64,000 nt of DNA from Phycisphaerae bacterium (lineage in GTDB: Bacteria; Planctomycetota; Phycisphaerae; Phycisphaerales; SM1A02): positions 55,002-119,001 of the forward strand of contig JAEUIU010000016.1 of the NCBI GenBank assembly GCA_016795065.1. The letters are read 5' to 3'. Of this stretch, positions 8,089 to 16,764 are shown in pieces (position 1 is the stretch's first letter; the number at the start of each line of letters is the position of its first letter). The translations under genes were made by a program, and so were the position numbers. The notes under the pieces were generated by a model. It ran no database searches, was not told the origin of the DNA, and worked only from the letters and a program-made list of their open reading frames with translations.

Positions 8089-9240
8089 ATGACACCCCCA
8101 TCTGCCATTCGCCGCGTCGGAGTACTGACCGGCGGCGGCGACTGCCCCGGCCTCAACGCCGTGATCCGAGCGGTTACGAAGACCGCCATTCGAATGCACG
8201 GCATCGAGGTCATCGGCATTGAGGACGGCTTCCTCGGCCTGATCGAGAACCGGACCCGTCCCCTTACCTTCAAGGACGTCTCGGGCATCCTCACTCGCGG
8301 CGGCACCGTGCTGGGTAGCCACAACAAGGCCAACCCCAGTCGCTACTGCGTCGGCCATGATGGGCACGGGCAACCGATCTTCCGCGACGTCACCGAACGC
8401 TGCATCGACACCTGCGTCCGGAACCGCCTCGACGCGATCATCGTCATCGGTGGCGACGGCACGATGGCTTGTGCTGCACCACTGGTGCGGGCAGGAGTCA
8501 ACATCATTGGGGTCCCCAAGACCATCGATAACGACCTCGTCGGCACCGAAATCACCTTCGGCTTCCTCACCGCCGTCGCGACCGCAACGGACGCCCTCGA
8601 CCGGCTCCACTCCACCGCCGACAGCCATCACCGCGTGATGGTCTGCGAAGTCATGGGCCGAAACGCCGGCTGGATCGCCCTCCATTCCGGCGTGGCCAGC
8701 GGCTCGGACGTGATCCTCCTGCCGGAGATCGCCTTCGACCTCGATGTCGTCAGCGACTACATCCGTTCGCGAATGCGAAGCGGACCCGGGTTTGCGATCG
8801 TGGTGGTCGCGGAGGGGGCCAAGCCCGCTGGCGGCCATCAGATCATCGCCCGCCATGACCCGACGAGCCCCGATCCGGTGAGACTGGGCGGCATTGGCCA
8901 TCTGGTCGCCCAGGAGATCGAGAAGCGGACCGGCGCGGAGACCCGCACCACCGTTCTTGGGCACATTCAGCGTGGCGGCCCGCCGATCGCGGCCGACCGG
9001 ATCTTGGGTACCAACTTTGGCTACTACGCCCTGGAGACCCTTATGAAGGGCGGCGTAGGGCGGATGGTGGTCCGGGAGAACAACCTCTTCACCGACGTCG
9101 ACCTTCTCTTTGCGGCCGGTAAACAGCGCCTTGTGCCACCGAATCACCCTTTGATCGAGGCGGCACGCGGCATCGGGACCAGTTTCGGGGATCATGTCAG
9201 CTCGGGCTCCCGCGGCGAGAGTGCTGCGGTGGTGGTGTAA
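8089..9240 (+). CDS. 6-phosphofructokinase, group III type (probably ATP-dependent)
   Basis: Phosphorylates fructose 6-phosphate in glycolysis. The 383-residue protein shows 'VGVLTGGGDCPGLNAVIRA' (phosphate-donor loop), 'VIGGDGTM' at about residue 120, 'GVPKTIDNDL' at about 142 (catalytic TIDND), 'MGRNAGWIAL' and 'GHIQRGGPP'. Residue 124 is Gly, usual for ATP users, while the residue before TIDND is Lys 144, usual for PPi users. This Gly/Lys combination is that of group III enzymes (actinobacterial type), which are mostly ATP-dependent. The gene diverges from lysS. The ATG at 8089 is the first start whose product begins with the conserved region. Confidence 0.93.
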   Translation: MTPPSAIRRVGVLTGGGDCPGLNAVIRAVTKTAIRMHGIEVIGIEDGFLGLIENRTRPLTFKDVSGILTRGGTVLGSHNKANPSRYCVGHDGHGQPIFRDVTERCIDTCVRNRLDAIIVIGGDGTMACAAPLVRAGVNIIGVPKTIDNDLVGTEITFGFLTAVATATDALDRLHSTADSHHRVMVCEVMGRNAGWIALHSGVASGSDVILLPEIAFDLDVVSDYIRSRMRSGPGFAIVVVAEGAKPAGGHQIIARHDPTSPDPVRLGGIGHLVAQEIEKRTGAETRTTVLGHIQRGGPPIAADRILGTNFGYYALETLMKGGVGRMVVRENNLFTDVDLLFAAGKQRLVPPNHPLIEAARGIGTSFGDHVSSGSRGESAAVVV

Positions 9241-9283
9241 GGCCTGCGCTGCGGCGCGAATCGGCAATACCGTTGGGGTCACG

Positions 9284-10294
9284 ATGGATCCAGTTGTCTT
9301 CCTCGATCGCGACAACACGCTCATCGCCAACGACGGCGATCTCGGTGATCCGTCGAAGGCAAAGCTCCTCCCCGGCGTGGCCGAGGGGTTGAAGCGCCTG
9401 AAGGATGCCGGCTATCGGCTGGTCATCGTGACCAACCAGGGCGGCGTCGCCCGCGGTCACTATGGCGAGGCCGATGTCGATCGCGTGCACGCCAAGATCG
9501 CGAGCCTCGTCGATGAGGAAAGCGGCGGCAAGCGGGTCATCGACCGCTTCTACTACTGCCCCTTCCATCCTGAGGGGACCCATCCGGATTACCGGCGCGA
9601 ACACCCCTGGCGAAAGCCCCGTCCGGGCATGCTTCTTCAGGCGGCGGCCGATCTCTCGCTTGACCTGGATCGGGGCTGGATGATCGGCGATCAGGCCCGC
9701 GACATCCTCGCCGGCCGAGCCGCCGGCGTGCGGACGATCCTCCTCGGTGAGGACGAGACGACTATCCAGGCGAGTAACCCCGAGTTCATCGTGCGCGAGT
9801 TCGCAGACGCCGTTGACACGATCCTCTGGCACCGAATGAACGACGGGGTCGAGGCGGCTCAACGCGCGGCCGAGCGGGTCAAGGCCCGCTCGGTGATGGA
9901 AGTCGAGGTAAAGCCTCCGCACAATGGCCGTTCAGCATCGATCGCGGTTGCTGACCTTCCCGTGCGCAAGCGCCGATCGAAGCGAGCCGCCCGAGAGGCA
10001 CGGGCAGCGCGCGCCGCACAGGAGGCCCACGCCAGCGGCGCCGCGAAGCCTGCGCTCGAACCGCTTCGCAGAGCCCTGGTAGAGCTGGTCGAAGAGGTCC
10101 GCACCGACCGAACACGACGCGGAGAATTCGGTCCGTGGCGGTTGGTCGCTGCCGGCACTCAATTGGCGACGGTGGTCCTCGCTTTCTTTGGCCTCCTCGA
10201 ACTCAATGATCTTCAGCTTTTCGCCCGCTGGATGGCAGGTGCCCTTTTGGTGCAACTCCTGACGGTGGCCCTTCTTCTTTTCGACAGCCGCTGA
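9284..10294 (+). CDS. GmhB-like HAD phosphatase with an extra C-terminal membrane tail
   Basis: The N-terminal 180 residues form a HAD-IIIA phosphatase. 'VVFLDRDNTL' gives nucleophile Asp8 and Asp10, 'VIVTNQGGVARG' is motif II, 'CPFHPEGTHPDYRREHPWRKPRPGM' includes the Zn-loop type region, and 'WMIGDQARDI' holds the motif IV acids. This matches D-glycero-D-manno-heptose 1,7-bisphosphate 7-phosphatase, which makes heptose for LPS core. The family is normally about 190 aa; here 336 aa. The surplus is a basic Ala/Arg-rich linker (about 215-270) and two hydrophobic segments (about 286-306 and 313-333), which would anchor the enzyme to the inner membrane. The next gene starts 2 bases after the stop, and a heptosyltransferase follows. 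Confidence 0.85.
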   Translation: MDPVVFLDRDNTLIANDGDLGDPSKAKLLPGVAEGLKRLKDAGYRLVIVTNQGGVARGHYGEADVDRVHAKIASLVDEESGGKRVIDRFYYCPFHPEGTHPDYRREHPWRKPRPGMLLQAAADLSLDLDRGWMIGDQARDILAGRAAGVRTILLGEDETTIQASNPEFIVREFADAVDTILWHRMNDGVEAAQRAAERVKARSVMEVEVKPPHNGRSASIAVADLPVRKRRSKRAAREARAARAAQEAHASGAAKPALEPLRRALVELVEEVRTDRTRRGEFGPWRLVAAGTQLATVVLAFFGLLELNDLQLFARWMAGALLVQLLTVALLLFDSR

Positions 10295-10296
10295 CG

Positions 10297-10623
10297 ATGG
10301 CCGATTCGGGGTCCCATTCGGACGAACGCTCGACGGTCGTGCTCAGGAGCCAAGCCCTCGGCGCGCTCGATGACGTCAACGGGCCGCTCGGATCCGACGA
10401 TGTTCGGCGGATCGTCATCGCCACCGCCGAGGCCATTGCCGAGCGGACCGGCGTGCGATTGATCGCGACAAGCGTGGACGGGAACGCCCTGGCGCTAACG
10501 GTCGCCGGACCGACCTTGGTCGCGATTGGGTTCGCCTCGGAGTTGCGTCGCGTCACCGAGGCCTGGCATCGGGCCAAGTTCGGCAATCCGCTGTGGAACG
10601 CAACCGGGAGCGAGGGGTCGTGA
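10297..10623 (+). CDS. Small protein of unknown function in a heptose gene cluster
   Basis: A 108-residue protein that I cannot assign. It has no signal peptide or membrane helix; the middle ('DDVRRIVIATAEAIAERTG') looks helical and the second half alternates hydrophobic strands ('GNALALTVAGPTLVAIGFASELRR'). It starts 2 bases after the GmhB-like gene and its TGA overlaps the ATG of the heptosyltransferase (TGATG at 10621-10625), so it is almost certainly co-translated with LPS-heptose genes. A role in that pathway is inferred from position only. Confidence 0.75.
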   Translation: MADSGSHSDERSTVVLRSQALGALDDVNGPLGSDDVRRIVIATAEAIAERTGVRLIATSVDGNALALTVAGPTLVAIGFASELRRVTEAWHRAKFGNPLWNATGSEGS

Positions 10624-11696
10624 TGCTCGCAGCGCAGGAGAAGTCTCCCGAGCGATTGCTCATCGTTGCCCCATCGTGGGTCGGCGATGCGACCATGGCC
10701 ACGCCGGCCTTTCGGGCGATCGCCGACGCGTGGCCGCGCTGTCGGCGCACGCTCCTCTGCCGACCGGGGATCGATGCGGTGCTTGCGAGTCTTCCGGAGT
10801 TCGATGAGATCATCGTCGATCGGCTGGGCGGGCCGCTCGGGCCGTTGCGCGGTGCGTCCAAGCTTCGCTCCCTTCGCGCGGAGGTGGCGATCCTCTTTCC
10901 CAACTCCTTTCGTGCGGCCCTGGCGGTCCGGATTGCAGGCATCCCGCGCCGCGTCGGATATGCCCGAGATGGTCGTGGCATTCTCCTGACCGACCGCGTC
11001 ACATCGCCACCCACGAGCCGTCCCGCGTCCACGTTGGACTTCTATTGCGACCTGGTCGAGCGGGGCTTGGGCATTCCCGTCACCGACCGGCGCCCGCAAC
11101 TTGCGGTGAGTGAAGCTGATCGCGCCGCGGCCGAGACGGCATTGGGTGCGACGGCAATGTCTGGCGAGCGCTACGCGCTCCTCGTGCCGGGCGGCAACAA
11201 CCCGGCGAAGCGCTGGCCGCCGGAGCGATTCGCCCGCATCGCCGAGCATCTTGCGAAGCGCCACGGCCTCTCGATCGTCGCCGCAGGCAGCCCTGGCGAA
11301 CGCGAGGTGATCGACTCGATCGTGCGGGAGTGCTCGGTGCCGGTGATGAACCTCGCCGCCGCGCCGACGGGGAAGCCGCTCGGATTGGGCGGTCTGAAGG
11401 CAGTCGTCGCCGGCGCGCGGGCAATCGTGACCAACGACACTGGACCTCGCCACTTCGCGGCGGCCTTCGCCGTTCCGACCGTCGCCCTTTTCGGTCCGAC
11501 CGACCACCGCTGGACGGTGCTGCGCGACGTCCCCGAACGGCTCCTGATTGCGGAGCCTTTCCTGCCCGAGGAACTGATGGCCGACGATCGTCCGACGCTC
11601 TGCCGGATCGATCGGATCAGCGTCGGCGACGTAGCCGGAGCAATCGATGCCCTGCTGGCACGGGCTCCTAACGGGTCGCCAGCGCCCGCTCAATGA
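10623..11696 (+). CDS. Family 9 glycosyltransferase, LPS heptosyltransferase-like (WaaF type)
   Basis: A 357-residue GT-B enzyme expected to add heptose from ADP-heptose to LPS core at the inner membrane. 'LLIVAPSWVGDATMATPAFRA' is the conserved GT9 N-terminus. 'VPGGNNPAKRWPPERFARIA' starts the donor-binding domain, and 'IVTNDTGPRHFAAAFAVPTVALFGPTDHRW' (read in parts) contains the ADP-heptose-binding residues. I chose ATG 10623, overlapping the upstream stop, rather than an upstream GTG. The last 29 bases overlap the converging LPS-kinase-like gene. The partner GmhB-like enzyme two genes upstream supports the heptose assignment. Confidence 0.88.
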   Translation: MLAAQEKSPERLLIVAPSWVGDATMATPAFRAIADAWPRCRRTLLCRPGIDAVLASLPEFDEIIVDRLGGPLGPLRGASKLRSLRAEVAILFPNSFRAALAVRIAGIPRRVGYARDGRGILLTDRVTSPPTSRPASTLDFYCDLVERGLGIPVTDRRPQLAVSEADRAAAETALGATAMSGERYALLVPGGNNPAKRWPPERFARIAEHLAKRHGLSIVAAGSPGEREVIDSIVRECSVPVMNLAAAPTGKPLGLGGLKAVVAGARAIVTNDTGPRHFAAAFAVPTVALFGPTDHRWTVLRDVPERLLIAEPFLPEELMADDRPTLCRIDRISVGDVAGAIDALLARAPNGSPAPAQ

Positions 11697-12279
11697 AGGG
11701 CTGGCATCGCCGGGCCTCGTCGGGCGTGAGTTCGCACAGGAGCGTTCGTCGCAGTCGCTCTCGCTCGGAGGCGGGATCTCTCGACGCCCGCACGCCGACC
11801 GGATCGAGGGCGATGATCTCGCCGTCGGCATCCACGACGAAGTTTGTGAGCTTCGCGTCCCGATGGAAGAGACCAGCATCGGCGAGGCGAACGAGAAGCT
11901 CGCCCATCCGTCGACCTAACAGTTCGCTCAACTCGGCGTCGGCCGAGCGCAGCCGATGCAGAAGCAGTTCGCCCTCCACCCATGCCAGCCGGATTTCGAC
12001 GTGAAGGCCGTGGTCGAGCCGCAGCCGAACGCCGCCCTGCGGCTCGCCGGTGCGGATGCCTGCAGCCCGCAACCGACGTGCTCCTCGCAATTGTCGCTGG
12101 GCTTGGGCGATGCCGAGGACCAGCTTCACCGCTTCCCACGGGGTGAGCGGCCAGCGCTTGACGACCGACCGCGTCCCGCCCTTGTCGACGAGATACACCC
12201 CGCGACCGCCGTCTCGCTTCAACACCCGCACGGTCCCAGCCGGCTCACCCGTTGCGGGACGTGGCGAGGCGGGCCTCAT
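11668..12279 (-). CDS. LPS core kinase-like protein (WaaP/KdkA, RIO-like kinase fold)
   Basis: A 203-residue cytoplasmic protein with the kinase pattern. 'VKRWPLTPWEAVK' carries the ATP-binding Lys region, 'GLFHRDAKLTNFVVD' is a clear HRDxKxxN catalytic loop, and 'EIIALDPVGV' corresponds to the metal-binding Asp. This matches the lipopolysaccharide kinase (Kdo/WaaP) family, which phosphorylates LPS core sugars. It is shorter than E. coli WaaP (about 265 aa), mostly at the N-lobe. The start overlaps the stop of the acyltransferase gene upstream (ATGA at 12276-12279), and its 3' end overlaps the converging heptosyltransferase gene by 29 bases. Confidence 0.78.
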   Translation of the reverse strand: MRPASPRPATGEPAGTVRVLKRDGGRGVYLVDKGGTRSVVKRWPLTPWEAVKLVLGIAQAQRQLRGARRLRAAGIRTGEPQGGVRLRLDHGLHVEIRLAWVEGELLLHRLRSADAELSELLGRRMGELLVRLADAGLFHRDAKLTNFVVDADGEIIALDPVGVRASRDPASERERLRRTLLCELTPDEARRCQPFIERALATR

Positions 12280-13415
12280 GTCGAGGCGTCCATCGCATCG
12301 CGGCCGCCCCGCCGGGCCCACAGCGACTTGAGGAACCTCCGCACAGCGGCGGTGTGCCGCTCGAAGAGAAGGTACATGACCACCGAACCCAGAAGCGATG
12401 CGGCGATCATGAGGAGCATCGACCCGACCGAGTCACCGTCGATCTGCGGCTGCCGGTCATGGCCTCGCGTCACGAGGTAACGGATGATCGGATAGTGGAC
12501 GAGGTACATCGTGTAGGAGAACGCGCCGAGCGGCGTTCCAACTCGCTCCACCCAGGCGACCCAGCCACGTTTCGGCTCCCAGAGAATCAGTTGCTGGATG
12601 AGGATCGCCGTCCCCGTCGAGAGGAGGATGTGCGAAATGTCCCACGACGGAACGAACCGCGCTATGCCTAGTCCCTTCACCGAGTCCGAGACCATGCCGA
12701 TCTCGACCCCGAGCGTGCCATACGCCATGAGCACGAAGGCCGTCACCCACAACGCGATACTCGGTCGCGCCGGGCGGCGCCAGTAGGCGAGCGCCCCGAT
12801 CACCCAGCAGAAGAGGTACGTCGGTGAGAGCACCGTGAAGAGCGAGGCCACGAGAATGATGGCGCACGCCGCTCGGAGATGCAGCCCCCTCACCGACGCG
12901 GCGATGCCGATCGCGCCGGCGAGGACGTAGAACCAGATCTCATAGGAGAGCGACCAGAGGGGCCGGTTGAGGCCGAATGGCTCGACCGCGATGCCCGACA
13001 GCCCCACGAGGTTGCCCAGGAAACTGAGCGGCGATCGATCGGCCGGTATGAATCCCGCCACCAAGGCGCTCAGGCAGAGTGCCGGAACGAGGGGGACGTA
13101 GATACGTGAGATTCGATCGATCGCGTAGTCGGCCAGCCGGAAGCGGCCGGCGACGATCCGTTCAAGCGCCTTCCCGCCGACCAGAAAGCCAGAGAGGACG
13201 AAAAAGATGGTCACCGCCTCGCTGCCGACGCGCGTCAGGGCAAAGAGGGCGAAGACCGCGTTGGTTCGTTGCTCCGGTGGGAGGGAGCCAAACTCGACCA
13301 GGGCGTGGCCTCGGGCGTGGACGACCACCACGGCGAAGGCCGCGAGGAAGCGAAGCAAATCCAGCCAATGGAGCCTAGACGGCCCCTGCGGTCCGATCGG
13401 CGCGTCGGGAGGCAT
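12276..13415 (-). CDS. Membrane acyltransferase, family 3 (OafA/YrhL type)
   Basis: A 379-residue polytopic protein with about ten hydrophobic segments. 'LHWLDLLRFLAAFAVVVVH' is the diagnostic N-terminus with the catalytic-site His, and 'FFVLSGFLVGG' and 'RISRIYVPLVPA' follow as in O-antigen, peptidoglycan or exopolysaccharide acetyltransferases. It likely moves acyl groups across the inner membrane to envelope sugars. Start ATG 13415 is followed directly by homologous sequence; the frame is open for another 97 codons upstream, but those overlap the divergent plsY promoter region and look non-coding. It is coupled by ATGA overlap to the LPS-kinase-like gene. Confidence 0.88.
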   Translation of the reverse strand: MPPDAPIGPQGPSRLHWLDLLRFLAAFAVVVVHARGHALVEFGSLPPEQRTNAVFALFALTRVGSEAVTIFFVLSGFLVGGKALERIVAGRFRLADYAIDRISRIYVPLVPALCLSALVAGFIPADRSPLSFLGNLVGLSGIAVEPFGLNRPLWSLSYEIWFYVLAGAIGIAASVRGLHLRAACAIILVASLFTVLSPTYLFCWVIGALAYWRRPARPSIALWVTAFVLMAYGTLGVEIGMVSDSVKGLGIARFVPSWDISHILLSTGTAILIQQLILWEPKRGWVAWVERVGTPLGAFSYTMYLVHYPIIRYLVTRGHDRQPQIDGDSVGSMLLMIAASLLGSVVMYLLFERHTAAVRRFLKSLWARRGGRDAMDAST

Positions 13416-13607
13416 GGCGGAGTGCGTCAAGTGCGACAAGTCCATCAAGTGCATCAGCGGCTGCGTGCAGGTCAATCCGCGTCGCGCCGGCGGGCACCGT
13501 GGCGGGCGGAGTGTACGCCTTCGCTCCCGCATCGGGGGCCGCTCTCGGTTCGAATCCTCGCGTCGCTGTGGCGAAGTCGCGTGGAATCGCCGAGACTGTC
13601 GCGGCCA

Positions 13608-14267
13608 ATGGCCTGGCCGCTCCTTCTCATCCTCTCGTTCGTTTGCGGAAGCGTGCCCTTCGGCTTGCTGATCGCCCGCGCCAAAGGAATCGACATTCGT
13701 ACTCACGGTTCGGGCAACATCGGTGCGACCAACGTCGGCCGGGTGTTGGGGCGGCGCTGGGGCTTCCTCTGCTTCCTGCTCGATGCCATCAAGGGCGCGA
13801 CACCGGTCCTGATCGCTGGCGCGGCTCGCGGCATCCTCGGCGTGCCGAGCGCCACGCTCGATGCAGGTGAACTCTGGCTATGGCTTCTCTGCGGAGTCCT
13901 CGCTCTGCTCGGCCATGTCTTCAGTCCCTGGGTACGGTTCAAGGGTGGGAAGGGCGTCGCGACAGGCTTCGGTGCCTTCGTGGCGATGTGGACGCCGCTG
14001 ACGCTCCCGACCCTCATCGCCCTCGTTGTCTGGGCCATCGGCGTCAAGGTCACCAAGATGGTCTCCCTCGCGAGCATGATCGCCGCGTTCTCGATCCCAG
14101 TGGCGATCCTGGCCCGTTGCGGGCTGGCCGCCGAACCAGCGGTCGCGACCAGGGCCGAGATCCCGACCCTCGTCATTTCCGGCCTGATCGCGATCCTCAT
14201 CGTCGTCAAGCATCGAGCGAACATCGGCCGCATACTTCGCGGCGAGGAACTGAAGGTGAAGGCGTGA
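13608..14267 (+). CDS. plsY: Acyl-phosphate:glycerol-3-phosphate acyltransferase
   Basis: First acyl transfer of phospholipid synthesis at the inner membrane. The 219-residue integral membrane protein has the three PlsY motifs: 'CGSVPFGLLIARAKGIDIR', 'GSGNIGATNVGRVLG' and 'HVFSPWVRFKGGKGVATGFG', and ends with 'KHRANIGRILRGEELK'. Length fits the family. ATG 13608 places the first helix at the N-terminus. Its TGA overlaps the GTG of purB (GTGA at 14264-14267). The 192-base gap to the divergent acyltransferase holds no gene I can identify. Confidence 0.94.
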   Translation: MAWPLLLILSFVCGSVPFGLLIARAKGIDIRTHGSGNIGATNVGRVLGRRWGFLCFLLDAIKGATPVLIAGAARGILGVPSATLDAGELWLWLLCGVLALLGHVFSPWVRFKGGKGVATGFGAFVAMWTPLTLPTLIALVVWAIGVKVTKMVSLASMIAAFSIPVAILARCGLAAEPAVATRAEIPTLVISGLIAILIVVKHRANIGRILRGEELKVKA

Positions 14268-15721
14268 GCGAAACGACTCCCCACGACGGCTACCAGTCGC
14301 CCCTCGAGACACGCAACGCCAGCGCCGAGATGCGCTCGCTGTGGAGCGCCCGCCGGAAGTTCTCGCTGTGGCGCCGCCTTTGGCTTGCCCTCGCCGAGAG
14401 CGAGCGCGACATCGGCCTGCCCATCGGCGCAGACCAGATCGCCGAGATGCGCGGACATCTCGACGACATTGACTTCGCGGCCGCCGCGCGGCACGAGGAG
14501 CGCCTCCGTCATGACGTCATGGCTCACGTCCATGCCTTCGGCGACGTCGCCCCGAAAGCGAAGGCAATCATCCACCTCGGCATGACCAGTCAGGACGTCG
14601 TCTGCAACGCCGATGTCCTGATGCTGCGCGAGGGACTTTCGATCATCGCCCGAAAGGTCGCCCGGGTGATCGACCGCTTGGGACGATTCGCGAGCGAACG
14701 ACGCGCTCTGGCGACGCTCGGCTACACCCACTATCAGCCCGCCCAGCCGACCACGGTGGGGAAGCGGGCGGCGCTCTGGGCCCAGGAGTTCGCCATCGCC
14801 CTGGAAGAGGTCGAACATCGCCGCGATGGACTCCAACTCAAGGGACTGCGCGGAGCGACCGGAACCCAGGCGAGCTTCCTCGGACTTCTCGACAACGACG
14901 CCAGCCGCGTCGATCGGCTCGAGGCGGCGTTCGTGCGACGGCTGGGTGAACTCGCCGCATGGCCTGAGGCACGGTGCGTACCTGTGTGCGGGCAGACCTA
15001 TCCGCGCATCGTCGATGCCCAGATCCTCTCCTCGCTGGCGGTCGTCGCGAGCGCGATCCACAAGTGCTGCAACGACCTCCGGCTCCTCGCTAACCTGAAG
15101 GAGATTGAGGAGCCATTCGAGACGAACCAGATCGGCTCCTCCGCCATGCCCTACAAGCGAAATCCGATGCGCTGCGAACGGGCCACCGGCCTGGCCCGCT
15201 TCGTGATCTCGATGGCCCACAACGGCTACGACACCGCAGCGACACAGTGGCTTGAGCGAACGCTCGATGACAGCTCCAATCGCCGACTCTCGCTGCCCGA
15301 GGCCTTCCTTGCCTTGGACGGTGCGCTGGACATCATGGCCAACGTCTGCAGCGGCCTTGTCGTGCACGAACGGATGATCGCGTCCCACCTCGATGCCGAA
15401 CTTCCCTTCATGATGAGCGAGAATCTCATGCTCGCCGCAGCAAAGGCCGGCGCCGACCGGCAGGAGGCCCACGAGGCGATTCGCGTCCACAGCCAGGCCG
15501 CGGCGGCCCGGGTGAAGGGTGAAGCGAAGACGAACGACTTGTTAGAGCGGCTTGCGGCCGATCCGCATTTCGCGGGCGTGAACCTCGCCGCAATCTGCAA
15601 TGGGCTGGCCGCCACCGGTCGGGCCGCGGAGCAGGTCGATCGATTCGTGTCCGATGTCGTCGCTCCGATCCGGGCCCGTTACGCGAGCACCATTGCCGAC
15701 GAACCGACCTTGAAAGTCTGA
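14264..15721 (+). CDS. purB: Adenylosuccinate lyase
   Basis: Splits adenylosuccinate and SAICAR in purine biosynthesis. The 485-residue fumarase/aspartase-superfamily protein contains 'HLGMTSQDVVCNADVLML', 'GYTHYQPAQPTTVGKR', 'RGATGTQASFL' and the signature loop 'GSSAMPYKRNPM'. I use the GTG at 14264, which overlaps the plsY stop; the first residues ('SETTPHDGYQSPLETRNAS') are typical for the eukaryote-like PurB subfamily, and the length agrees with it. An upstream extension of the frame would run inside plsY. It is the second gene of a plsY-purB-isochorismatase unit. Confidence 0.95.
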   Translation: MSETTPHDGYQSPLETRNASAEMRSLWSARRKFSLWRRLWLALAESERDIGLPIGADQIAEMRGHLDDIDFAAAARHEERLRHDVMAHVHAFGDVAPKAKAIIHLGMTSQDVVCNADVLMLREGLSIIARKVARVIDRLGRFASERRALATLGYTHYQPAQPTTVGKRAALWAQEFAIALEEVEHRRDGLQLKGLRGATGTQASFLGLLDNDASRVDRLEAAFVRRLGELAAWPEARCVPVCGQTYPRIVDAQILSSLAVVASAIHKCCNDLRLLANLKEIEEPFETNQIGSSAMPYKRNPMRCERATGLARFVISMAHNGYDTAATQWLERTLDDSSNRRLSLPEAFLALDGALDIMANVCSGLVVHERMIASHLDAELPFMMSENLMLAAAKAGADRQEAHEAIRVHSQAAAARVKGEAKTNDLLERLAADPHFAGVNLAAICNGLAATGRAAEQVDRFVSDVVAPIRARYASTIADEPTLKV

Positions 15722-15732
15722 GCCTGCAGACG

Positions 15733-16317
15733 ATGCCTATCCCTCGACTCCATCGCGACGGCACCGCCCTCCTGGTCATCGATCTCCAGGAACGGCTCCT
15801 TCCCACCATCCACTTGGGCAACGACATCGCCTTCAATTGCGGCGTTCTGATGGATGTGGCGGATGCGTTGGGACTGCCCACGCTCGTGACGGAGCAGTAC
15901 GTTCGCGGGCTCGGGCATTCGGTGGCAACGATTCGCGAACGCATTCGCCCATCGACCCCCGTCATCGAGAAGACCCGGTTCAGCGCCGCCGTTCGCCCGG
16001 TGATGGCGTTTCTGGAGGAGCGCCGGATCGGAACGGTGCTTCTCTGCGGGATCGAGTCACATGTCTGCGTGCTCCAGACCGCGCTGGATCTCCTGGCCGG
16101 GGGGCGACGGGTGTTCTTGGCAACCGATGCGATCTCAAGCGGCCAGGCAGATCAAGTTCCCCACGCCTTTGCTCGGATGCAGGCGGCCGGGGCAGTTCGG
16201 ACCGGAACCTTGGGGGCGACCTATGAGTTGCTCGCCGATGCGGCCGACCCAGCGTTCAAGGCCTGCCTCGCCTTGGTTCGGGGAGTCCGCTCGGTCCGAC
16301 ATGTCTCGGGCGGCTGA
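15733..16317 (+). CDS. Isochorismatase-family cysteine hydrolase
   Basis: A 194-residue cytoplasmic hydrolase. The catalytic triad is visible as Asp in 'LLVIDLQERLL', Lys in 'VIEKTRFSA' and Cys in 'CGIESHVCVLQTALDLL'. Overall length and the 'GIESHVC' motif place it with the ISOC1/YcaC-like branch rather than with true nicotinamidases, so the substrate is unknown. It begins 11 bases after purB. A small inverted repeat (16343-16368) follows the stop and may end the transcript. Confidence 0.85.
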   Translation: MPIPRLHRDGTALLVIDLQERLLPTIHLGNDIAFNCGVLMDVADALGLPTLVTEQYVRGLGHSVATIRERIRPSTPVIEKTRFSAAVRPVMAFLEERRIGTVLLCGIESHVCVLQTALDLLAGGRRVFLATDAISSGQADQVPHAFARMQAAGAVRTGTLGATYELLADAADPAFKACLALVRGVRSVRHVSGG

Positions 16318-16342
16318 GCATCCGGGACGATCGGCCAATAAC

Positions 16343-16444
16343 CTATGGGATGAAGTTCTCCACATAGGGCCTGGATTCGAAAAGAGGGACCAGAAAACTC
16401 CCCCAAAAGCCCTGAGAGGCCCTCGCGGAGCGGTATTCTCCGCG
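16343..16444 (+). promoter_or_regulatory. Two stem-loops in the gap before the histone-like gene
   Basis: Two perfect small inverted repeats lie in the 203-base gap: CCTATG/CATAGG (16343-16348 with 16363-16368) and CGCGGAG/CTCCGCG (16424-16430 with 16438-16444, 7-base loop). Neither is followed by a T-run. The first may mark the end of the upstream transcript; the second could sit in the leader of the histone-like mRNA, about 77 bases before its start codon. Function is inferred only from position. Confidence 0.4.
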
Positions 16445-16520
16445 ACACGACAGGCGTCTCGCCGCCGGGGACCCATCTCCGCGTCGCCTGAACAACACTG
16501 CAAGTGAGGGTGCCAGAACC

Positions 16521-16751
16521 ATGGAAGCCTACGACCGTCTCAAGAAGCTCGTGGCCGAGGTTGAAGAGGATGTGAAAAAGGCCGAAGGCGGTAACAAGGC
16601 CGCCGGCACGCGCGTCCGCAAGGTGATGCAAGAGATTCGGCAAGCAGCCCAGGATCTTCGGGTCGCGATTCTCGACGCCCGAGGCGACGAGGCCGCCCCA
16701 GATTCGGCAGCGAAGCCGGCAGCGCCAGCCAAGCCGGGTGGAAAGAGCTGA
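16521..16751 (+). CDS. Histone H1-like (Hc1-type) DNA-binding protein
   Basis: A 76-residue protein: an amphipathic, charged N-terminal helix region ('MEAYDRLKKLVAEVEEDVKK'), then 'GGNKAAGTRVRKVMQEIRQ' and 'AAQDLRVAILDAR', then an Ala/Pro/Lys tail ending 'PAKPGGKS'. The central GNKAAGxRxRK...QEI..A..LR pattern is that of bacterial Hc1-like histones known from Chlamydia and common in Planctomycetota; these condense DNA in the nucleoid. The basic C-terminal tail is much shorter than chlamydial Hc1. 'GAGGG' lies about 10 bases before the ATG. A hairpin follows the gene, so it is probably monocistronic. Confidence 0.85.
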   Translation: MEAYDRLKKLVAEVEEDVKKAEGGNKAAGTRVRKVMQEIRQAAQDLRVAILDARGDEAAPDSAAKPAAPAKPGGKS

Positions 16752-16764
16752 ATCGTGGGAGCTC

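Noticed and set aside
13547..13557. GGTTCGAATCC, a tRNA T-loop-like string
   Set aside because: The flanking bases do not form a T stem, and no acceptor stem, D arm or anticodon arm can be folded around it.
12276..13706. Acyltransferase frame extended to 13706
   Set aside because: The extra 97 codons run into the plsY coding region on the other strand and precede the conserved N-terminal His motif.
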